Shown piece by piece: positions 42,983-51,206 of a stretch of 64,000 bases of DNA. The stretch is from assembly GCA_025936115.1 (NCBI GenBank), contig JAICTZ010000001.1, forward strand, positions 248,001-312,000, read 5' to 3'. The translations under genes were made by a program, and so were the position numbers. Source of the DNA: Polyangiaceae bacterium (GTDB lineage Bacteria > Myxococcota_A > Polyangia > Polyangiales > Polyangiaceae). The notes under the pieces are model-generated. The model had not been told where the DNA came from. It made no database searches and worked only from the letters and a program-made list of their open reading frames with translations. Each line of letters starts with the position of its first letter. Position 1 is the first letter of the stretch.

Positions 42983-43828
42983 GTGAACGTCTCCGGCCTT
43001 TCGATCCTCGCGCGCAAGGCGATCGTCACCCGCCGCTTCGGCAGCGAGGCATGGGGACAGCTATTTCGGGAGGTCTCGGGGTCGCATCGCTGCTTCCGCT
43101 CGCTCGTTACGGCGGACACGATGGTGCCGCTGCCGGCGTTCCTCGCCTTCCATGACGAGCTGATGCGCCGCTTCTTTCGTCATGACGAGGAGGCGCACGC
43201 CGCCCTCGGTCGGGAAGCGTGCCGCTTCGCGCTGGCCGACGGCCCGCTCAAGAAACTCGTGGAAGGGCGCGATTTACCGCGGATGGTTCAATCGCTACCC
43301 GAGATCCATCGACTGTACTTCAAAGAAACCGACACCTGGTCCGAGGCCGCGCTCGCGGGCGCCAGCATCGAATTCAAAGTCTTCGAGTTGCCGCAATGGC
43401 ACCCGTATCTCGAGCACTTCATCGTCGGCTACATCAGCGAGGTGCTCGAGACGTTTTGCGCGAACCCGATCCGCACCGTGCGCCTGCAGGGCGGCACCGG
43501 CACGGGCTATCACTACCAATTTCAGGGTTCGGCGAGCGACGAAGGTTCCGAACCGGCGACGCCTGAGTCGCGCCGTTTGCGCGGCATCGAAGCGCAGCGC
43601 CATCTCTCGCACCGCGAGCTCGAAGTCTTGCTGCAGGTGGCGAACGGCAAGACCAACGAAGCGATCGGACTCGCGCTCGGTATTTCGCGCAAAACCGCGC
43701 AACATCACGTCGCGCGTGCCTACCGAAAAATCGGCGTGTCAGGGCGCGTCGCCGCCGCGGTCTGGCTCGCGGAGCATGGCCTGCTCGGCAGCGCCCGCGG
43801 CACGCGGACCGGCGTCACGGCAGCGTGA
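42983..43828 (+). CDS. LuxR-type regulator with DUF2378-like N-terminus
   Basis: A 281-residue protein read from GTG 42983. Residues 210-265 carry a LuxR HTH (LSHRELEVLLQVANGKTNEAIGLALGISRKTAQHHVARAYRKIGVSGRVAAAVWL). The first 190 residues (ILARKAIVTRRFGSEAWGQLFREV, ALGREACRFALADGPLKKLVEG, LPEIHRLYFKETDTWSEAALAGASIEFKVFELPQW) resemble the myxobacterial DUF2378/TIGR02265 domain, though I cannot check this. Such domains are thought to be sensory. The gene is divergent from the kinase-receiver gene and could be its target or partner. Its last 14 bases overlap the convergent esterase gene. Confidence 0.82.
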   Translation: MNVSGLSILARKAIVTRRFGSEAWGQLFREVSGSHRCFRSLVTADTMVPLPAFLAFHDELMRRFFRHDEEAHAALGREACRFALADGPLKKLVEGRDLPRMVQSLPEIHRLYFKETDTWSEAALAGASIEFKVFELPQWHPYLEHFIVGYISEVLETFCANPIRTVRLQGGTGTGYHYQFQGSASDEGSEPATPESRRLRGIEAQRHLSHRELEVLLQVANGKTNEAIGLALGISRKTAQHHVARAYRKIGVSGRVAAAVWLAEHGLLGSARGTRTGVTAA

Positions 43829-45107
43829 AACGGCTGAGGAACGCCCAACCGGCGTTCGCGTCGCCCGGCGCGTGACTGCCGCCTTGCTTCACGCACAAGC
43901 CGAGCTCCACGCCGGCGTCACATTGTTTGTAGTACGTGCAATCACCGTCGGCCGTCGTAGGCTCCATGCAGCCATCGATACCTGCCCAGCGTTCGAAGCT
44001 CCCCTGCGCGCCGAGGAACGTGATGCGCCCGCTCGAGCCTTGACCGCCACCGAACGGCACGACGGTGTCAGCCGTCCCCCGAAAGGCGAGCACGCTGATG
44101 GGACGTGAAGGCGCGCACGGCTCCTCGTCCGGGACGAGCAGATCGAACGACGCCGGCGTCACGGCCGCGATCAGGTCCGCCGCGTTGCACGCGAGGTACT
44201 GCGACATGCCGCCGCCCATGGAGAAGCCGGTCGCGTAGACGCGCTTCGTGTCGACGCAACCGTCCGCCTCGATCGACGCGATCATGGCTTTGGCGAAGCC
44301 GAGATCGTCGACGTCGCGCGAGTTGGTGCAGCAGGGCCCGATGTTCCAGGCGTTGTCGATGCCGTCGGGAAACGCGATCAAGAAACCTTGCTTGTCGGCG
44401 ATGGCCTGATAACCCGAGCTCGATTGTTCTTGGCTGCCCGTGCCGCCGAGCGCGTGAAAGTCGAGCACGAGCGGGACCGCCATCGTGCCCGTGTAGCTCG
44501 TCGGGACATGCAAAATGTAGGTGCGCATGGCTCCGCCGACGGACAGCTTGAGATTGGTATTGCCCTTGGCGAGCTTGGACGCCGCGCAGCTCGAGCCGCC
44601 GTTCGTGCCGGCCGTCGCGACCGTTCCCGCCGAACCGCTCGTGCCTGCACCTCCAGCTCCCGAAGCACCGCCGTTCGTCACGCCACCCATACTGCTCGTC
44701 CCGCCGCGTCCTCCGGAACCTCCGGAACCTCCGGGAGCCGTGCCGCCGGCGCTCGGATGTCCGCCGCCGGGCTGTCCGCCATCAGCGCGGCCGCCAGCAT
44801 TGGACGAACCCCCCGTGCCCGCGCCCGCGCTAACGCCCGCGCTACCGCCGGTCGAGACCGCACCCCCCGCCGCGCCTGCACCTTGACCGCCGCGCTCGGT
44901 AGCAACACCACCGGAGCCGAGCGTCGCGCCGGCAGCGCCGTGCGGAGCGCCCGCGTTCGCGACGGCGCCCGTACCGTCGTTAGCGGCGTGCTCCCCGCCG
45001 CACGCCGCGGTGCCGAGTAAAAGTACACCGTAGGTGATCGACACTCGTGCCGCACGCGCGCGAGCGGCGCTCACCGCACTCGGCACTGGATACGAACGGA
45101 GCGGCAT
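43815..45107 (-). CDS. PHB-depolymerase-like esterase lipoprotein
   Basis: A 430-residue exported alpha/beta-hydrolase, started at ATG 45107. The signal ends in LLLGTAACGG (lipobox) and a Gly/Ser/Ala/Thr linker of about 130 residues follows. The catalytic domain resembles LpqC-type PHB-depolymerase or feruloyl esterases: YILHVPTSYTGTMAVPLVLDFHALGG, LIAFPDGIDNAWNIGPCC, VDDLGFAKAMIASIEADGCVDTKRVYATGFSMGG with Ser near 294 as nucleophile, FRGTADTVVPFGGG with the acidic residue, and GSHAP near the end with the His. It should hydrolyse ester-linked polymers or plant-wall esters at the cell surface. The cysteine-rich ending (TYYKQCDAGVELGLCVKQGG) fits a disulfide-bonded form. Confidence 0.9.
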   Translation of the reverse strand: MPLRSYPVPSAVSAARARAARVSITYGVLLLGTAACGGEHAANDGTGAVANAGAPHGAAGATLGSGGVATERGGQGAGAAGGAVSTGGSAGVSAGAGTGGSSNAGGRADGGQPGGGHPSAGGTAPGGSGGSGGRGGTSSMGGVTNGGASGAGGAGTSGSAGTVATAGTNGGSSCAASKLAKGNTNLKLSVGGAMRTYILHVPTSYTGTMAVPLVLDFHALGGTGSQEQSSSGYQAIADKQGFLIAFPDGIDNAWNIGPCCTNSRDVDDLGFAKAMIASIEADGCVDTKRVYATGFSMGGGMSQYLACNAADLIAAVTPASFDLLVPDEEPCAPSRPISVLAFRGTADTVVPFGGGQGSSGRITFLGAQGSFERWAGIDGCMEPTTADGDCTYYKQCDAGVELGLCVKQGGSHAPGDANAGWAFLSRFTLP

Positions 45108-45170
45108 GAACGCTAATGTGCGAGACTCACGCCTTCCTGACAATGGGCTATTCGGCCTATCGAGACTGAT

Positions 45171-46034
45171 TCACGGCGACGCGTCGGACGACGGCGACGC
45201 CGTCGGATACGCCACCGCATCGACGCCGGCCATATCCACACCACTCGTCTGGAACGACCAGGTACCTCGCGGCGCGATGTCCCCGCCGCCGCTGGCCGTG
45301 GCGACGCCGAGCGGCCGCCCCGCGCAATTGACCGGGAACACCGTGACGGTCGGGCCGCTCACCGCAAAATCGAGTCCGTTCACCACCGTCCCCGTGTACG
45401 TCGCTCCGCCCATCGTGGGCACGGCTTTGAGCCCGCTCACGTTCAGGTGACCACCGACGGGCGCGACGTCCAAAGCGAAGTACGGTGTCTGGTAAACGAC
45501 CGAGCCTACTCTGTCGATCACGAGATCGGCCGGCAAATCCGAGATTGCGCCCATCGCAATCTCGCCGGGAGCAATACAGGAGACGATCGTGCCGGAGCCA
45601 TCGGTCAAGCGGTAGAGATTGTTCGAGAACAAAGCCGTGATGCTCGCTGCGAGGGATTGCCCCGACAGGTCGAAGAGTTGGACCGAGACGCCCGCGCTGC
45701 AGGCGGGCACGTCACCGTCGTTGCGCAAAGCCGCGTAGAGCTCGGTGGCGCTCGCGCCCGCGCGCAGCGTCAGCGCGATCATGTCGAGCACGCCATTGCC
45801 GCCCTCGAGCGCTATCACGTCGAGTCCGGCAGGAACGATGAGCGCATCGGCTGCGCTCTGCTCGGCCCCCCCCGCCATGCCTCCGCCCGACTGGCCGGCG
45901 CTCGCGCGCGCACAATGACGACCGCCCGTGTTCGCTCCGCCGTTCGCGCCTGCGGTGCCGCTCGGCGTGCCGCTGCTCGAGCAAGCGAGCGCGAAGCTCG
46001 TAGCCGTAAGGGTGATGAAACGCTTCGACGGCAT
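45171..46034 (-). CDS. lipoprotein of unknown function
   Basis: A 287-residue protein with a short lipoprotein signal (ITLTATSFALACSSS). A small Gly/Ala linker is followed by a hydrophobic, strand-rich domain (LIVPAGLDVIALEGGNGVLDMIALTLRAGASATELYAALRNDGDVPACSAGVSVQLFDLSG; TDGSGTIVSCIAPGEIAMGAISDLPAD). Two cysteines there could pair. The C-terminus has TYTGTVVNGLDFAVSGPTVTVFPVNCAGRPLG, like an FxLYD-type or Ig-like fold of extracellular proteins. I do not name it. It lies 63 bases upstream of the esterase gene on the same strand, so the two may be cotranscribed. Confidence 0.75.
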   Translation of the reverse strand: MPSKRFITLTATSFALACSSSGTPSGTAGANGGANTGGRHCARASAGQSGGGMAGGAEQSAADALIVPAGLDVIALEGGNGVLDMIALTLRAGASATELYAALRNDGDVPACSAGVSVQLFDLSGQSLAASITALFSNNLYRLTDGSGTIVSCIAPGEIAMGAISDLPADLVIDRVGSVVYQTPYFALDVAPVGGHLNVSGLKAVPTMGGATYTGTVVNGLDFAVSGPTVTVFPVNCAGRPLGVATASGGGDIAPRGTWSFQTSGVDMAGVDAVAYPTASPSSDASP

Positions 46035-46285
46035 GCGGACGAGAGCTTAAGGAAGCGTACTCCGCACGCACTGTCGGAGCCAGCGCCGAAGTGTTGCGAA
46101 ATTGAACGTCACATCCCGGAAATTTTTTGCTGGAACGGCCGCACGGCGATCTGAGCGCGCCGCATTGCATGAATGAAAGACGCTCGAGGCACTAGCGTGC
46201 GATGCCGTCTCGAAACACGGCGCCGCGCTTCGAGTTTTGTCGGGGCCACGTTTTCTTGCGGTGCTACGCTCCCCTCCTCAAAATC

Positions 46286-46972
46286 ATGAATCGCGTGACA
46301 CACCTCAATCTCAAGCGTGTTTTGACCCTGGGCCCCGTAGTGGTGCTCGGCTTCACCTCATTGCTCGCCTTCAACGGTTGCTCGAGCGACGATCAGCCCA
46401 CCGAACCGTCGACGGGCGGCACGGGCACTGCCGGGCGCGCGAGTGCCACAGGTGGCACCGGCGGCACGGGCGCCGCGGGTACCCCGGGAACCGGCGGGAC
46501 CACGAGCGCTGGCGGCATGCCCGGCACCGGTGGCGCCTCGGGAGGGGCGAGCGGCGGCACTGCGGGCAGTGGCTCGATGGTTCCGCTGCCGATGCCGGCG
46601 GAGTGCACCAATCTCACCACGACGCTGAACAACGGTTGCGCAAAAATCGGCTGCCACAAGGGCACGTTCGCGTCCGCGGGGCTCGACCTCACGCCGAATA
46701 ACGGCTTGGTCGGCCGCGTGAAGGACATTGCCGCAACGCACAAGGACATCATTTGCCCGGGCAGCACGGAATCGTGCGTCCCGAGCACGTGCCCGAGCGG
46801 CGTGAAGCTCGTCGATTCCTCGAACGCGATGAACAGCTGGATCATCACGAAGCTCGAGGGCATGCAGAACGGTTGCGGGGATTCGATGCCCGGGAGCGGT
46901 ACGACGATTACCGCTGCCGACAAGACGTGCATCGAGGCGCTCGTCAACGCCATCGCGGCACTACCGAAGTGA
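46286..46972 (+). CDS. lipoprotein with C-x4-CH motif (cytochrome-like?)
   Basis: A 228-residue protein started at ATG 46286. The signal ends in TSLLAFNGCSS. A Gly/Thr-rich linker of about 65 residues precedes the domain, which begins CTNLTTTLNNGCAKIGCHKGTFASAGLDLTPN. The stretch CAKIGCH (C-x4-CH) may be a haem site; it has the position of the CxxCH of Planctomycete-type cytochrome domains, also followed by a Gly/Leu-rich segment such as ASAGLDLT. Two further cysteine pairs follow (IICPGSTESCVPSTCPSG). Cytochrome function is a hypothesis; the haem could be absent. It is the first of two similar lipoproteins, the other at 47382. Confidence 0.75.
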   Translation: MNRVTHLNLKRVLTLGPVVVLGFTSLLAFNGCSSDDQPTEPSTGGTGTAGRASATGGTGGTGAAGTPGTGGTTSAGGMPGTGGASGGASGGTAGSGSMVPLPMPAECTNLTTTLNNGCAKIGCHKGTFASAGLDLTPNNGLVGRVKDIAATHKDIICPGSTESCVPSTCPSGVKLVDSSNAMNSWIITKLEGMQNGCGDSMPGSGTTITAADKTCIEALVNAIAALPK

Positions 46973-47381
46973 CGCGGGGCTCGCGGGCAATGCGCGCGCC
47001 GAGCTCGACCGAGCGCAGCGCGCGCTAGCCCCGCGGCGCGCCTCTAGTACTACTGCTGAAGTTTTGGCTCTTCGGGCAGAATTTGGCTGTGCTGATAGTT
47101 CGGCCGCGAAGTTGGTCCCGCTGGCGACCGCGCTCGTCTCGGGCGAGAAGGGCAACAACGATGCGCCGGCCTCGCCGGTGCTTTCGTGGCCCGTGACGAC
47201 TCGCGCCGATCGTGATCTGCTCGTGCCAAAGACTTCGGCAGCAGTGTTAGCAAACGCGAAGAATCACACCCGCACGGTGTAGAAGTCGTCGACGCGCGTC
47301 TGTCGCGCCCCATGCCGACCTTTGCGTTTGATCGCAGGGAACCGAACGGTATACTCCGGATCTCACCGCTTCGTTCCCGTC
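46973..47381. other. 409-base gap, no convincing gene
   Basis: A 72-codon TTG-started frame at 47064-47282 is open but has no ribosome site and no recognised motif. It reads as ordinary amino acids, so an uncharacterised small protein cannot be excluded. The region is somewhat lower in G+C than the coding DNA and probably holds the promoter for the lipoprotein at 47382. Confidence 0.35.
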
Positions 47382-48068
47382 ATGAAATTTCGATTCTCGA
47401 TCTCGGTCGCGGCCAGCAGCGTCGCCGTTTTGTCCTTCCTCGCAGCTTGCAGCAGCACGGAGACGCCTTCGCCCGCGAGCGGCGGTTCGTCGTCGGCTGG
47501 CACGAGCGCCACGGCAGGCGGAGCCGGCGGGGCCGGTCAAGGCAGTGGCGGGACTAGCCCCATCGGCCCGGCAGGTGGTTCCGCCACCGGCGGCCTGAGC
47601 GGCGGTGCGGGCACGAGCGCGGCCGGCCATAGCGCGGGCGGCGCGAGCGCGGGCGCCACCAGCACCGGAGGCGGCGCAGGAATGGCCAGCGGCGGTAGCG
47701 GCAACGGCGGCAATACCGTGGATCCGACATGGGACACGGTGAAAACCGTGCTGACGGGCACTCACCCGCCCTGCAACGGCGCCGATTGCCACGGCCCCGG
47801 CGGCCCGAATATTTTCCAACTGCCAGTCAGCGACGACGCGGCACTCTACATGTCACTCACCACACACGTGTCGGTCGACTGCGGCAACATCCCCGTCGTC
47901 ACGCCGGGCGATCCGAGCAAGAGCGCCCTCGTCAAGGTCCTCAACGGACCCTGCAGCGCGAACGTGCCGCAGATGCCGAACGGGTGCACGCCCGCCGACG
48001 ACAATTGCGTGCCGCCCGACTACATCGCCGCGATCAGCACGTGGATCGCCAACGGCGCGCCGCACTGA
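47382..48068 (+). CDS. lipoprotein with C-x4-CH motif, paired with the gene at 46286
   Basis: A 228-residue protein from ATG 47382. The signal ends SFLAACSSTE. A long Gly/Ser/Ala linker (about 25-112) leads to a domain beginning WDTVKTVLTGTHPPCNGADCHGPGGPNIF. CNGADCH has the same C-x4-CH spacing as CAKIGCH in the gene at 46286. Later SDDAALYMSLTTHVSVDC, TPGDPSKSALVKVLNG and CSANVPQMPNGCTPADDNCVPPDYIAAISTWIANGAPH resemble the end of Planctomycete-type cytochrome domains (SALVKVL..PQMP...I..WI..GAP). This domain pattern supports a c-type cytochrome-like fold. Functional haem is not proven. Confidence 0.8.
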   Translation: MKFRFSISVAASSVAVLSFLAACSSTETPSPASGGSSSAGTSATAGGAGGAGQGSGGTSPIGPAGGSATGGLSGGAGTSAAGHSAGGASAGATSTGGGAGMASGGSGNGGNTVDPTWDTVKTVLTGTHPPCNGADCHGPGGPNIFQLPVSDDAALYMSLTTHVSVDCGNIPVVTPGDPSKSALVKVLNGPCSANVPQMPNGCTPADDNCVPPDYIAAISTWIANGAPH

Positions 48069-48398
48069 GGACAACGCTGGGCGGCACAGACCGCTGTGGG
48101 AGTGACGTTCTGTTTCCGTTGCTGCCGGCGTTTGCGTTAGTTGCGTCCTATGCGACCGGACGTCTGCTTGGGCCTGAGGCGTTTCGCCTCACGCCCTACG
48201 CGATCAAGTGTTACCGGAGTCGAATATGACGGCCTCCCGTCGCTCTTGACGCGCGAGTGTTTCGCGCCGTAACTGCGTAGTGCACTCGCTGTCGACGGCG
48301 ATGCGGGAATCGGCAACGCGAACAGGGGTTCGTGTATTGCGCTTTTGGGACAAAGTGCCTGCACGCTGCTCGTACTACGAGCGCAAGAGGAGAAGGTC
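48069..48398. other. 330-base gap with a hairpin and a palindrome, no gene seen
   Basis: At 48170-48196 GGGC-c-TGAGGCG, TTT loop, CGCCTCA-c-GCCC can fold into an 11-bp stem with one C/C mismatch; it has no U-run. At 48368-48382 stands a perfect 15-base palindrome GCTCGTA-C-TACGAGC, ending 16 bases ahead of the next start and overlapping the space before its ribosome site. Confidence 0.55.
48368..48382. promoter_or_regulatory. palindrome ahead of the S74-domain gene
   Basis: GCTCGTA and TACGAGC flank a single C. Placed directly before the ribosome site, it could be an operator or a 5' hairpin affecting translation of the gene at 48399. Confidence 0.5.
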
Positions 48399-49298
48399 AT
48401 GACTCTACGCTCATCAATAGCAACCACGTCGTGTGCAAGCATTCTCTTGTTCGTAACAGGCACTGCTTCGGCCACCATTCCGCTCCCCGACAGCGGTTCC
48501 TGTAGCAATCCTGGCAGCGGAGTTTGCCTCGATATCGGAGGATTCAACACCGGCGTAACCTTCAATGTCGAGACCACGGGCAATGGCGCGGCAATCGCTG
48601 GATATTCCGAGAACGACAACGGCGTGCGCGCAAACTCCGAGAACTACATAGGCCTCAGCGCCTCATCTGGAGCCGCCAACGCCATCGTGGCAGGCAACAA
48701 CGACACCAATCGCAGCGCCGCAACCATTTCTGCCTTGTCTGGTAGCGCCACGACCGGCTTGGCTTACTGGGGAACCGGCGGTATCCAGATTACCGGGACC
48801 GCATACAAACCTGGGGGCGGTTCATGGACCAACCCTTCCGACGCTCGCATCAAGAAGGACATAAGGCCGCTGCGTTGGGGCATTGAGGAGCTGCTGGAAA
48901 TCCGCCCCGTCACCTTCAAGTACAATGGCCTGGGAGGGACGACCGACGACGGGCGCGAGTACGTAGGCGTCATCGCGCAAGAACTCGAAAAGGTACTGCC
49001 GACGATGGTTACGAGTACAAAAGTGAAACTTCACCCCACCGACACGAACGAGCTGGATATCAAGGCCGTCGATCCCAGTGCATTCACCTTCGTGCTCATT
49101 AACGCGGTGAAAGAGCAACAGGAGACCATTGATCGTCAGGAACACCGCATCGCCTCTCTCGAGCGCAGTCGCACCACCTCGTCCTCGGCATCTCTCCTTG
49201 GTGGGGGGATCGGGACTGGCATAGCGCTCGCGTGGCTGCCTCTGGCGTTCATCGCGCTTCGCAAACGTAAGGAGTCGCGAGTCACGCCATTGACGTAG
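48399..49298 (+). CDS. exported protein with S74 (chaperone of endosialidase) domain and C-terminal membrane helix
   Basis: A 299-residue protein started at ATG 48399 with AGGAGAAGG ahead. The signal is SCASILLFVTGTASA. Residues about 28-140 are rich in Asn, Gly, Ser and Thr, like tail-fibre stalk repeats (AGYSENDNGVRANSENYIGLSASSG). At about 145-215 is the Peptidase_S74 motif set: NPSDARIKKDIRPL, EELLEIRPVTFKYNG, and YVGVIAQELEKVLPTMV. This domain helps trimeric fibres fold and then cleaves itself off in phages. A helix (VKEQQETIDRQEHRIASLERS) follows, then a membrane segment (LLGGGIGTGIALAWLPLAFIAL) and RKRKESR. Base composition appears lower in G+C than its neighbours. It lacks phage neighbours. 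Confidence 0.85.
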   Translation: MTLRSSIATTSCASILLFVTGTASATIPLPDSGSCSNPGSGVCLDIGGFNTGVTFNVETTGNGAAIAGYSENDNGVRANSENYIGLSASSGAANAIVAGNNDTNRSAATISALSGSATTGLAYWGTGGIQITGTAYKPGGGSWTNPSDARIKKDIRPLRWGIEELLEIRPVTFKYNGLGGTTDDGREYVGVIAQELEKVLPTMVTSTKVKLHPTDTNELDIKAVDPSAFTFVLINAVKEQQETIDRQEHRIASLERSRTTSSSASLLGGGIGTGIALAWLPLAFIALRKRKESRVTPLT

Positions 49299-49484
49299 GG
49301 CTTGCAATCGGGCGCATCCCACTCAAAGACCTACCCATCGAGACGACCAGACGACCAACTCGCCTCCCTCTTCGACGAATGCCGAGGAGGGAGCCGACCC
49401 ACGTGAAATGGGCCGATGCCGGAACTCCCGAGGGTGGCGCGAGTGGGCGATTCGCGTAGTTTCCGTTGGACGCACAAAGCAAAA

Positions 49485-49507
49485 ACCCCTCCGTTTTCCG
49501 GAGGGGT
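49485..49507 (-). terminator. rho-independent terminator of the DUF1592-DUF1552 operon
   Basis: On the minus strand ACCCCTCCG and CGGAGGGGT form a perfect 9-bp stem around a five-base loop, followed by TTTTT (49484-49480). It lies 37 bases past the DUF1552 gene stop. Confidence 0.9.
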
Positions 49508-49543
49508 CCTTGCCTCGGCTAGCGAGCGACTAGCGAGTCTGTC

Positions 49544-51187
49544 TTAGGAGTTCTTGAGCTGCGTGAACTCACCGGGGTTATGGATGGCGGCGTTGGCGTT
49601 CTTACCGTGGATGAAGTCCGTGGTCAGATCGGAGTAGCCGTACGAGGTCACGTCCGCGGTGCCGCCCTTGACGGGGACGCCCTTGGCGTCACCCTTCACG
49701 CCCATCGCGTTCATCAGGTTGCAGAAATACTTGTTGATCGGCGCGTTGGCGACCTTGGGATCCGTGCCAGTGCCCTGGCTCAGGCCGTTCGAGGTGTTGC
49801 TGGTGCCGTCGGTGCACTGCGACTCGCTCTGTCCTTGCGACAAGGTAGCGGAGCCGTCGTCCACGTTGACCGTCCAACCCTGCTTGAAGTACCCACCCAT
49901 GCTGCCGGCCTGGATGATCGGCGCATTGTTCAGGTTGTGAGCGTTGCCGTCCGACATCTCCGAGAACCACACCGTGGCGCTGTTGTCGAGCACCGTGCCG
50001 TCGCCCTCTTGCATGCTGTCGAGCAGCTTGAGCAGGTAGGCGAATTTCGTCGTGTAGTACGTGTCGACCTTGATCAGGTCCGCGACCGCGTTCGGCAAGC
50101 AGGTGCCCGACATGCCCGCGTTGTCGAGCCGGTGCGACAGCGAGTGCGATTCCATCGTGATGCCGAGACCCTTGAATACGTAGCTGCCCGGGTACTTGAG
50201 CACGATGACGGGGTTCGCGTTGCAGACGGCGGCGAGCGCCGCGACGCTCGAGTAGATGTCCGCGCCGTCGAGGTCACCGCTGATCTTCGTCGTGAGGAGA
50301 TCGGAACCGAGGCTGCCCTTGCTGGCGGCGGAGATATTGGCGCTCGTGGCGCCGAGCATGTCCGCCACGTCTTGGTTACACGACGCGGACGCCATCACGG
50401 TGCCCATGTCGTTCAGCAGGGCCTTCCAAGCCTCGAGCTTGTTCTTGTCATCCATGCTCATCGGCGAACGCTCGAGGGTTGCGAGATCGTCCTTGACGAG
50501 ATCCGTGACCGCTTTACCGCGGACAGCCGCGTAGTCGGCCGGGGTCATGTTGGTTGTACCGCTCTTGAACAAACCCGTGAGCCCGCTGAACGCCTGCGAC
50601 GGGCTGCCGAGACCCGGGAACGCCGTGCCCGCCGAGGCATAGGAGATACCCGACTGGGGCGTGTCGTTCTGATTGCCGACGCGCATGAGCATCGGAGTGC
50701 CCTTGCCGTCCGCGCTCAGGCACTGCGCGATCACGTGATCGAGCGACGGCCCGATCGGCATGGCTTTGAACTTCGTCGAGGAGTCGAAGCTGAACGGATC
50801 GTCGCTGTTCGGAGTGACCGGCTGGCAGGTGAAGTACGAGCCTACGACCTGGGTATGGGGATCGTTGCCTTGGCCGCGCTCCATCTTCTGCGTCCATTCG
50901 TTCATCGAGCGGATGCCGCGCGGGATCAGCAGCTTCTTGATGTACGGAGCAAGCGGCTGGAGCGTCGGCGACAGGTCCGTCGCCGCGGCCAGCGGACCGT
51001 GCGACATCTTGGGGAAGAACTTGGTCGTGATGCACCCGTAGTGGGTGAACATCATGATCAGCCGCTTGGGAGCAGCGGCCGACTGGGCCTTCACGCCACG
51101 TTCCGCCAGGGAGCTGAGGAACGGGGCAGCCACGGCGGCACCACCCAGACCTCGGAGGAAAATTCTTCGGTTAATCTGCTTGATCAT
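49544..51187 (-). CDS. DUF1552 domain protein with Tat signal
   Basis: A 547-residue protein. It has a twin-arginine signal INRRIFLRGLGGAAVAAPFLSSLA, so it is exported folded. The mature part shows DUF1552 features: RLIMMFTHYGCITTKFFPKMSHGP, IPRGIRSMNEW, TPMLMRVGNQNDTPQSG, a long mid-region and NSATVWFSEMSDGNAHNLNNAPIIQAGSMGG near the end. DUF1552 is common in Planctomycetes and Myxococcota and its role is unknown; it is usually paired with a DUF1592 protein, as here. The DUF1592 gene ends 19 bases upstream, and the start has GAGGAA ahead. Confidence 0.92.
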   Translation of the reverse strand: MIKQINRRIFLRGLGGAAVAAPFLSSLAERGVKAQSAAAPKRLIMMFTHYGCITTKFFPKMSHGPLAAATDLSPTLQPLAPYIKKLLIPRGIRSMNEWTQKMERGQGNDPHTQVVGSYFTCQPVTPNSDDPFSFDSSTKFKAMPIGPSLDHVIAQCLSADGKGTPMLMRVGNQNDTPQSGISYASAGTAFPGLGSPSQAFSGLTGLFKSGTTNMTPADYAAVRGKAVTDLVKDDLATLERSPMSMDDKNKLEAWKALLNDMGTVMASASCNQDVADMLGATSANISAASKGSLGSDLLTTKISGDLDGADIYSSVAALAAVCNANPVIVLKYPGSYVFKGLGITMESHSLSHRLDNAGMSGTCLPNAVADLIKVDTYYTTKFAYLLKLLDSMQEGDGTVLDNSATVWFSEMSDGNAHNLNNAPIIQAGSMGGYFKQGWTVNVDDGSATLSQGQSESQCTDGTSNTSNGLSQGTGTDPKVANAPINKYFCNLMNAMGVKGDAKGVPVKGGTADVTSYGYSDLTTDFIHGKNANAAIHNPGEFTQLKNS

Positions 51188-51206
51188 GGTCGGAATTCCT
51201 CAGCTT

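Noticed and set aside
47064..47282. Possible 72-residue protein starting with TTG
   Set aside because: No ribosome site and no recognised motif; kept only as a note in the gap.
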